Shown in pieces: positions 6,874 through 12,289 of a stretch of DNA of 12,289 nucleotides. The notes below the pieces were generated by a model that worked only from the letters and a program-made list of their open reading frames with translations, was not told the origin of the DNA and ran no database searches. The DNA lies in the NCBI GenBank assembly GCA_944381295.1, contig CALWKP010000058.1:1-12289 (forward strand), given 5' to 3'. The DNA is from an uncultured Clostridia bacterium (GTDB taxonomy: Bacteria; Bacillota; Clostridia; Oscillospirales; Acutalibacteraceae). The position numbers were made by a program, and so were the translations under genes. The stretch's first letter is position 1; each line of letters begins with the position of its first letter.

Positions 6874-7356
6874 CTACTTCTGTGCGGAATTTTCTAAAGG
6901 GAAGGTTTGGTGGATTAACTGAACGCCTTCATTGCAGTTGCTGGTATAATTCAATATACAGCAGGAACTGACGTCATCTGGAATATAGCGGCCGAGAGAA
7001 AAACTCGGAATGTGAAACCGGGAAGAAATATGCGCGCTGCGGAAAAGGCCGGCAACGATACGTCCACAGATAATGTTGAGATATTCTTTGGCAAAATCCT
7101 CGATATCCTGTGAGGTCACGATTTCTTCCTGCATGAAATGCTGTGTGAGACGCATTAATAGACATGCGTCTGCACATAACGCCAGAGACGCGTGATAACC
7201 GCCCTCAAAAGTAGTGTGTATGGTACAAAGATTATTAACGTTATTGGAAAGGAAAGTGTCCTGTTTTTGTAACTGTATGCTGGCAATACGGTTCGGGACG
7301 TCCTGCATGACTCCATCCAAAATATCCTGTATTTCTTTTGGGGTAAGAGCGTTCAA
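6874..7356 (-). CDS. CheX-like chemotaxis phosphatase
   Basis: 160 residues, the usual size of CheX. The helix signature of the CheC/CheX/FliY phosphatases, (D/S)-x3-E-x2-N, is present as D87-FAK-E91-YL-N94; E91 and N94 would be the catalytic pair acting on phospho-aspartate in a CheY partner. The following IICGRIVAGLF matches the small-residue helix of the family. Only one copy of the motif exists, as in CheX rather than CheC. The start is a TTG at 7356, supported by AGGAGGG six bases upstream; no better start exists, as the sequence MNALTPKEIQDIL gives a natural N-terminus. It lies 72 bases after the FapA-domain gene and 24 before the CheY-type gene, and the natural substrate is inferred to be that neighbour. 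Confidence 0.85.
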   Translation of the reverse strand: MNALTPKEIQDILDGVMQDVPNRIASIQLQKQDTFLSNNVNNLCTIHTTFEGGYHASLALCADACLLMRLTQHFMQEEIVTSQDIEDFAKEYLNIICGRIVAGLFRSAHISSRFHIPSFSLGRYIPDDVSSCCILNYTSNCNEGVQLIHQTFPLENSAQK

Positions 7357-7428
7357 AAGAGACCCTCCTTTCGTTGTGCAATAGTTTTAGAGGAAAAACC
7401 CATGACCCGGGCAGAGGTCCGGGGAAAC

Positions 7429-8401
7429 TCAAATGCGACAGACAAAACCATTCCGCAAACCAAAGGTGCAGTGATGTTCTAGCTGATTCACATGGAACGA
7501 TTGGAGTCCGATCGTCACAACAGTCCCGGGATATGCTTCATCGCAAACCAGACGGCGGGTATCGCAATTAGGCTGCGGCGAAGCAGCAGGATCCAAATCC
7601 TTATCAAGTTTCTGAAGCTTCATCTGACTGAGATAGAAACTGAGACGAAGCTTGGAAAGCTTGTTTTGATGGACTATCAGGCTGCTCTTCCAGAATTGAG
7701 ATCTCGTTAGAGATTCTATCAAGATCCGACAGGATCTCAGTACGTTCAGATTCTTCGCAGGGCAGACCGCCCAAGAAAATCGAAGTAAGCCTTTCGACCT
7801 TTGAGCCGACGATAGTGGCGGAAACCTCGTGAGCAGACCGGATGATCCCACCGATAATGACCCCACGGCCCGTACGAGCTTTGACGGTACCGTTGCTGTA
7901 TATAGTGCAGTCGATGATACAGTCAGCCTGCACGCTTTCCAGAGCATAGACGCGGCAACGTTCCAGATATTTTGCATAGATACTTTTGTGTGCGCGGATT
8001 ATGGCACAGTCCTGTCCCTGTACACCGCTGGATACGATTTCTACCATACAGGATTCAATGACGCCGTCTACTTGGATATTTCCGGTAGCGCGCACTGTGA
8101 ATCCGCGGGTCACATCCCCATGAATATGAACATCGCCCAGGAAATTGATATCGCCGGTTTCCTGGTCCACATCTTTCAGAATTTGGAGAACCGGATTTAC
8201 CTGGAAATTATGCCCAGTAAATTCCACATGCCCGGCCTTGGTTGCGGGCAGGTGTTTCCCATCCTCAGAGACGACCGTGTTACGGCCTTGCGGGATGACC
8301 GGTTCCGCCCCAAGATTTGGAGGAACAGGATCACCGGTGACAGCGATTCCTGGAACTCCGGGAACAGGGGGAATAATATCACAGATAACATCCTCTTTCA
8401 T
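7429..8401 (-). pseudogene. FapA (DUF342) domain gene with a +1 frameshift and no FapA N-terminal domain
   Basis: Two frames together encode one FapA-type protein. Frame 1 (start ATG 8401) covers residues 1-~245: a proline-rich hinge (IIPPVPGVPG), then the Gly-rich beta-helix repeats typical of FapA (GDINFLGDVHIHGDV, GVIIGGIIRSAHEV) and the start of a coiled coil. It would run on to a stop at 7604 as nonsense. The rest of the coiled coil and the conserved end (YPGTVVTIG, HHCTFGLRNG) lie in the +1 frame, from about 7665 to the stop at 7429. The crossover is best placed near an AAAA run (7667-7664); removing one base there gives about 323 residues. Full FapA proteins are usually longer, with an N-terminal domain of ~150 residues ahead of the hinge; it is missing here and no remnant is seen in the 72 bases upstream. 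The ribosome site at 8401 is weak. It may be a true pseudogene, a sequencing error, or recoding. Known members act in flagellar or polar assembly; the role here is unknown. Confidence 0.82.
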
Positions 8402-8473
8402 TTTTACCGTTGAGAATTCGAAAAAATGATTTCCAAAAACGACACAGCTTTTCTAGATGCCTGGTAAAAATTA

Positions 8474-9073
8474 TCACTTTTCCGGGAGAAACAGAAAACC
8501 TTGCGGCAGACATTCACCAGCTTTTTTGATAGATTCAGGAGAGACTTGTCCCAAAAGCAGGAAGGGCTGCGGGGAATCAGGAAAAGGACCTAGTTGCTTT
8601 TCAAACCAGGTTACATCCTGCCATGCACCACATTTAAATCCGGTTTTACGCGATACAGCCGTAGCGTGGAACCCTAACGCCCGGTGAAAAGCTTCGCTGG
8701 CAGTATTCCCAACCGTCACAAGTGCATAGAGATTAATGACGTTTTGTAATTTTAGAATTTCAAATAACAAATTGTATAGACATTTTCCGACTCCTTTTCC
8801 GACACTTTTCTGGGAAAGATAGATCGTCATTTCGACATCCCATTGATACGCGGCACGTTCAAAAAATTTATGAGCATAGGCATATCCCAGAAGTTCCCCG
8901 TTTTCTTCACATACGAAATAAGGGTATTCCGACGAAATCATTCGTGCCCGTTCGGAAAATTCTTTCAGAGAGGGAAGTCCATATTCAAATGAAATCGGGG
9001 TATCGATATATTGTGCATAAATTTTGAGAAGCTCGGGAATATCGGATTGCCGCACAAAGCGGATAGTTTTCAT
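8474..9073 (-). CDS. GNAT family N-acetyltransferase, phosphinothricin/methionine-sulfoximine acetyltransferase-like
   Basis: 199 residues. An N-terminal IRFVRQSDIPELLKIYAQY and the central S90-V-G-K-G-V-G-K97 (acetyl-CoA pyrophosphate-binding loop) define a GNAT fold; the C-terminal half (YALVTVGNTASEAFHRALGF, then TGFKCGAWQDVTWFEKQL) follows the pattern of Pat/Bar/MddA-type amine acetyltransferases. Substrate cannot be told from sequence. After the usual end of the family (about residue 161) there is a ~38-residue Pro/Gly-rich tail with no recognised domain. The ATG at 9073 is chosen because GAGGTG lies six bases upstream; a longer GTG start (9082) would be inside that ribosome site. It has its own promoter (9124-9152), divergent from lepA, and may carry the FapA, CheX and CheY genes on the same transcript. 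Confidence 0.87.
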   Translation of the reverse strand: MKTIRFVRQSDIPELLKIYAQYIDTPISFEYGLPSLKEFSERARMISSEYPYFVCEENGELLGYAYAHKFFERAAYQWDVEMTIYLSQKSVGKGVGKCLYNLLFEILKLQNVINLYALVTVGNTASEAFHRALGFHATAVSRKTGFKCGAWQDVTWFEKQLGPFPDSPQPFLLLGQVSPESIKKAGECLPQGFLFLPEK

Positions 9074-9123
9074 GAAAGGCACCTCGGTTTCCAGAACGGC
9101 AGGTTTGTGCCGCAGTTTTTCCC

Positions 9124-9152
9124 ATTATAGCAAAAACACAGCCGCCCATCAA
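9124..9152 (-). promoter_or_regulatory. sigma-A promoter of the acetyltransferase operon
   Basis: On the minus strand TTGATG (9152-9147), a 17-base spacer, and a perfect TATAAT (9129-9124), preceded by TGC (extended -10). The start would be near 9117, leaving a leader of about 44 bases that contains a small hairpin, CGGCA/TGCCG. No other strong promoter was seen before the FapA, CheX and CheY genes, so this may drive all four. Confidence 0.85.
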
Positions 9153-9200
9153 GAAATTCCAGAGGAGTTCCCGTAAATTCTATGACAGAGTTTTTTCATC

Positions 9201-9229
9201 TTGCAGGTTTCCGCGAGAGGCATTATAAT
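9201..9229 (+). promoter_or_regulatory. sigma-A promoter of lepA
   Basis: TTGCAG (9201-9206), a 17-base spacer, then a perfect TATAAT (9224-9229). The start would be near 9236, giving a leader of about 74 bases. The -35 boxes of this promoter and the divergent acetyltransferase promoter are about 50 bases apart, so a shared regulator is possible but no operator was recognised. Confidence 0.8.
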
Positions 9230-9309
9230 AGAAAAGTAAAATAGAGAAATATTACCTGTACTGGGATAGAGTGCAGGAGTTCTGAGACGAAGGATGAATG
9301 AGGGATTGC

Positions 9310-11118
9310 ATGTCAGTTTCACGTGATAAAATACGGAATTTCAGTATTATAGCGCATATCGACCACGGGAAAAGTACCTTGGCCGACCGCATTTTGGAAA
9401 AAACACAGGCGGTTTCGCTCCGTGATATGGAAGATCAGCTTCTCGACGATATGGATTTGGAAAGGGAGAGAGGGATCACCATCAAAGCGCATGCCGTAAC
9501 GCTGGTTTACCGGGCACAGGATGGCGAAGACTATGTTTTTAATCTGATTGATACCCCCGGTCATGTCGACTTCAACTATGAAGTATCCCGTTCACTGGCG
9601 GCATGTGAAGGCGCGATCTTGGTGGTGGATGCTTCCCAGGGGATCGAGGCTCAGACGTTAGCCAATACCTATCTTGCAGTGGATGCCGGGCTGGAAATTA
9701 TTCCGGTCATCAATAAAATCGACCTTCCTTCTGCCGACCCGGAACGTGTCCGCGCAGAAATTGAGGATGTGATTGGGATCCCTGCGGATGAAGCACCGCT
9801 GATTTCAGCAAAATTAGGGACGAATATTGAAGAAGTCATGGAATATGTGGTGCGTGCTGTGCCGCCTCCGCAAGGAGATGAGAATGCACCGTTAAAAGCA
9901 CTGATTTTTGACTCCTATTATGATGCGTATAAAGGGGTTATCGTATATGTGCGGGTAAAAGACGGCTGTGTAAAGCCAGGAGATACGATCCGCATGATGG
10001 CCGTTGGCAGCGAGTTTACCGTAGTGGAAGTGGGGCATCGCCGGGCTACTTCGCTGGAACCCTGTGGCAGCCTTTCTGCCGGTGAAGTTGGGTATATTGC
10101 CGCATCCATCAAGGCAGTGAGGGAGGCCCATGTAGGCGATACGGTTACCTTGGCCGATCGTCCTGCGGCGGAACCGCTTCCCGGATACCATGCAGTACAG
10201 CCGATGGTATTCTGCGGGATTTACCCGGCGGACGGCGCGAAATATCCCGATTTGCGCGAAGCTTTGGAAAAACTCCAGCTCAATGACGCCGCGCTTGTTT
10301 TCGAGCCGGAAACTTCAGCAGCACTGGGCTTTGGATTCCGGTGCGGTTTCCTGGGACTGCTGCATATGGAAGTCATTCAGGAGCGGCTTGAACGGGAGTA
10401 TAGTCTGGACTTGGTAACAACAGCGCCAAGCGTTGTGTATCACATCACCAAGACTAACGGGGAAATGGTCTGCATCGACAACCCGACCAATTACCCTGAC
10501 CCGGGACAGATTGCCAAAGCGGAAGAACCGATTGCGACAGCGCATATCTATACGCCAAGTGAATATGTAGGGAATATCATGGATTTGTGTCAGGACAGGC
10601 GCGGGGTATTCAAAGACATGAAATATATTGACACAGACCGTGTGGATATCCACTATGAGCTGCCGTTGAACGAAATCATTTATGACTTTTTTGACGCGCT
10701 GAAAAGCCGTACCCGCGGCTACGCGTCATTTGACTACGAATTGACGGGATATGCAAAATCGAACCTGGTGAAGCTGGATATCATGCTGAACGGGGAGGTT
10801 GTAGACGCATTGTCGTTTATCATCCATGCGGACAAGGCGTATCCACGCGCACGCAAGATGGCGGAAAAATTAGCAGAGAAAATTCCGCGTCAGTTGTTTG
10901 AAGTGCCGATTCAGGCATGCATTGGCGGAAAAATCATTGCGAGGGAAACTGTCAAAGCGATGCGTAAAGACGTGCTTGCGAAATGCTATGGCGGTGATAT
11001 TACAAGAAAGAAGAAACTTCTGGAGAAACAGAAGGAAGGTAAAAAACGGATGCGTCAGCTTGGTACGGTAGAGGTACCGCAGGAAGCGTTTATGAGCGTC
11101 CTGAAACTTGACGAATAA
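9310..11118 (+). CDS. lepA: elongation factor 4 (ribosome back-translocase GTPase LepA)
   Basis: 602-residue translational GTPase acting on the 70S ribosome, implicated in back-translocation and ribosome biogenesis. GTPase motifs: G1 AHIDHGKST (15-23), G2 RGITIK (54-59), G3 DTPGH (81-85), G4 NKID (135-138), G5 SAK (166-168). The EF-G-like domains follow, and the LepA-specific C-terminal domain ends with the conserved basic segment GGDITRKKKLLEKQKEGKKR. Length and order match the family with no truncation. The ATG at 9310 is preferred over the upstream ATG at 9298, because GAGGG lies five bases before it and the protein then opens like other LepAs (short lead, then IRNFSIIAHIDHG). Single-gene transcript with its own promoter and a strong terminator; in many Firmicutes lepA is followed by hemN, which is not so here. 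Confidence 0.98.
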   Translation: MSVSRDKIRNFSIIAHIDHGKSTLADRILEKTQAVSLRDMEDQLLDDMDLERERGITIKAHAVTLVYRAQDGEDYVFNLIDTPGHVDFNYEVSRSLAACEGAILVVDASQGIEAQTLANTYLAVDAGLEIIPVINKIDLPSADPERVRAEIEDVIGIPADEAPLISAKLGTNIEEVMEYVVRAVPPPQGDENAPLKALIFDSYYDAYKGVIVYVRVKDGCVKPGDTIRMMAVGSEFTVVEVGHRRATSLEPCGSLSAGEVGYIAASIKAVREAHVGDTVTLADRPAAEPLPGYHAVQPMVFCGIYPADGAKYPDLREALEKLQLNDAALVFEPETSAALGFGFRCGFLGLLHMEVIQERLEREYSLDLVTTAPSVVYHITKTNGEMVCIDNPTNYPDPGQIAKAEEPIATAHIYTPSEYVGNIMDLCQDRRGVFKDMKYIDTDRVDIHYELPLNEIIYDFFDALKSRTRGYASFDYELTGYAKSNLVKLDIMLNGEVVDALSFIIHADKAYPRARKMAEKLAEKIPRQLFEVPIQACIGGKIIARETVKAMRKDVLAKCYGGDITRKKKLLEKQKEGKKRMRQLGTVEVPQEAFMSVLKLDE

Positions 11119-11138
11119 AAAGAAACCTGAGAAACCTG

Positions 11139-11186
11139 AAAGGCGCTTACGGATTGGTTGAGCTAACCAATCTGTAAGCGCCTTTT
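11139..11186. terminator. strong bidirectional terminator between convergent lepA and GT2 gene
   Basis: A 21-base-pair stem with a single G-T wobble: positions 11139-11159 (AAAGGCGCTTAC...GATTGGTT) pair with 11165-11185 around a five-base loop, GAGCT. T runs flank both sides (TTTT on the plus strand; the AAA and upstream A-rich bases give T on the minus strand). It lies about 20 bases after the lepA stop and 16 bases after the glycosyltransferase stop, so it serves both. Confidence 0.93.
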
Positions 11187-11201
11187 GAATCGAAAAAATC
11201 T

Positions 11202-12146
11202 TTACTTTTTCAGATGTTCTTCGACACGATAACGGGGACGTGCTTTGACTTCGCTGTAAATTTTGCCGACATAGCCGCCGACAACGCCCAGACAAAGCAT
11301 TTGCAGGCCGCCTAAAAGCCAAATTGATGCTACCGTAGCGGTCCAGCCGGCGACCGTGTTCCCAGTAAAATGAGAAATCAGTGCGTAGAGTAATCCCACA
11401 ATACTCAGCAGCGATACCAGGATTCCAAGATTGGAAATAATCCGCAGTGGTTTTACACTAAACGAAGTGATTCCGTCAATGGCAAACGAAATCATCTTTT
11501 TCAGCGGGTATTTGGATTCTCCGGCAAAACGTTCCTGACGGTCATAATACACATAATCGCTCCGATAGCCGATTAAAGGGACCAATCCCCGCAGGAACAG
11601 GTTGACTTCCCGGTACTCAGAAAGAGCGTCAAGCGCCCGGCGGCTCATCAGTCGATAATCAGCATGATTATACACGACGTCTACCCCGAGTAATTTCATG
11701 AATTTGTAAAATCCCTGTGCACTTGCCCGTTTAAAAAAGGTATCGGTGTCCCGTTTGTTCCTGACACCATAGACAACGTCGCAGTGATCGTGGAATTTAT
11801 CGAGAAATTGATCCAGAGCATCAATGTCATCCTGTAAATCTGCGTCAAGACTGATCGCACAGTCGCACAGATCTTTTGCAGTCATCAGGCCTGCAAGCAG
11901 CGCATTTTGGTGTCCGCGGTTGTGTGCCAGTTTAATCCCCGTAACATAAGGGGTCTCTCGATGAAATTTTTCAATCAGCATCCAGGTCCGGTCACGGCTT
12001 CCATCGTCTACATACAGAATCCTGCTCTCTGGACCGATTTTTCCGGCGGCAAGCATCTCATCCAGTTTTTTTGTGAGCCGGGAAGTGGTTTCTGGCAACA
12101 CAGCCTCTTCGTTATAACAGGGCACTACCAGATATAGCGTTGTCAT
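11202..12146 (-). CDS. GT2 family membrane glycosyltransferase (DPM1/GtrB-like)
   Basis: 314 residues. An N-terminal GT-A catalytic domain opens with LYLVVPCYNEE, has the nucleotide-sugar-binding DDGS (47-50) and the metal-binding DADLQDD (101-107), and the later FAGESKYPLKKM segment typical of polyprenyl-phosphate sugar transferases. Two C-terminal transmembrane helices follow (about 238-260 and 271-293), the layout of GtrB, which moves glucose from UDP-glucose to undecaprenyl phosphate. The sugar and acceptor here are inferred only by analogy; a role in envelope or wall glycan decoration is likely. The ATG at 12146 is chosen because GAGGA lies five bases upstream; the open frame's first start is a TTG at 12164 inside the preceding gene. 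It begins one base after the stop of the upstream gene, indicating translational coupling. Confidence 0.9.
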   Translation of the reverse strand: MTTLYLVVPCYNEEAVLPETTSRLTKKLDEMLAAGKIGPESRILYVDDGSRDRTWMLIEKFHRETPYVTGIKLAHNRGHQNALLAGLMTAKDLCDCAISLDADLQDDIDALDQFLDKFHDHCDVVYGVRNKRDTDTFFKRASAQGFYKFMKLLGVDVVYNHADYRLMSRRALDALSEYREVNLFLRGLVPLIGYRSDYVYYDRQERFAGESKYPLKKMISFAIDGITSFSVKPLRIISNLGILVSLLSIVGLLYALISHFTGNTVAGWTATVASIWLLGGLQMLCLGVVGGYVGKIYSEVKARPRYRVEEHLKK

Positions 12147-12147
12147 A

Positions 12148-12289
12148 TTATTCCTCTTTTCCAAGTTGATCCAGGACGTCGGCGCCGCCGAGGCCGGTGT
12201 AACCGGCCGCGTTGCTGGACGCGGTCCCGGCGGCCGGCTCCCGGCTCCAAATCATCGGTCGGGCGAAGAGCAGGGTCAGGGACTGGCTG
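12148..12289 (-). CDS. 3' end of an unidentified GC-rich gene (partial)
   Basis: 46 C-terminal codons plus a TAA stop; the rest lies outside the window. The visible end has a hydrophobic start (SLTLLFARPMIW), then an Ala/Gly/Ser-rich segment (AAGTASSNAAGYTGLGGA), then LDQLGKEE. I do not recognise a family. Its stop is one base before the ATG of the GT2 gene, whose ribosome site lies in its last codons, so the two are one operon and this gene may also concern envelope glycans, for example a membrane partner of the transferase. Codon use is odd: 36 of the first 39 visible codons end in G or C, but six of the last seven end in A or T. A perfect GGCCGGT/ACCGGCC hairpin lies in the coding region. 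Coding status rests on the open frame and the coupled stop. Confidence 0.6.
   Translation of the reverse strand, partial: SQSLTLLFARPMIWSREPAAGTASSNAAGYTGLGGADVLDQLGKEE

Noticed and set aside
7357..7428. Possible terminator (CCCGG/CCGGG stem then T run) between the FapA-domain and CheX genes
   Set aside because: Stem of only about five pairs and the T run is separated from it by several bases; tight operon layout makes termination here unlikely, so it was not annotated.
11122..11139. Tandem GAAACCTGA GAAACCTGA after lepA
   Set aside because: Only two nine-base copies just before the terminator stem; too short and isolated to call a repeat element or CRISPR.
1..12289. CRISPR arrays, insertion sequences, prophage or integrase genes near the tRNA cluster
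   Set aside because: No spaced direct repeats, transposase-like proteins, terminal inverted repeats or duplicated tRNA 3' ends were seen.

Overview
The window looks like chromosomal DNA from a low-GC-phylum Gram-positive anaerobe, most likely an Oscillospirales/Ruminococcaceae-type Clostridia. This is judged from protein style (LepA, ClpE-type unfoldase, FapA/CheX/CheY set, a DUF5711-like protein), strong AGGAGG ribosome sites and consensus sigma-A promoters; overall GC is near 50 percent. No species can be named from sequence alone.

Almost everything is on the minus strand; only lepA is on the plus strand. Read in the minus direction from the right edge: (1) 12289-11202, the 3' end of an unidentified GC-rich gene, then a GT2 membrane glycosyltransferase, ending at a strong hairpin shared with the convergent lepA. 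(2) 9310-11118 (+), lepA (elongation factor 4), with its own promoter. (3) 9073-6484, divergent from lepA: a GNAT acetyltransferase, a FapA-domain gene broken by a +1 frameshift and lacking the usual N-terminal domain, a CheX-type phosphatase and a stand-alone CheY-type response regulator, closed by a terminator near 6319-6362. (4) 6250-290, a housekeeping block: truA, a DUF5711-like beta-rich membrane protein, then an internal promoter, cvpA, pgsA and a ClpE-type AAA+ unfoldase with its own terminator. (5) 238-1, a consensus promoter and a tRNA operon (Gly-TCC, Arg-TCT, and probably the first bases of a third tRNA).

The most notable points are: the compact FapA-CheX-CheY cassette without other chemotaxis or flagellar genes; the fapA frameshift; a truA gene whose best start, by ribosome-site spacing and family N-terminus, is an ATC codon; and an abrupt jump to about 74 percent GC over the last ~120 bases of the window. 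I did not find a clearly new multi-gene system; the FapA-CheX-CheY group is the nearest candidate.
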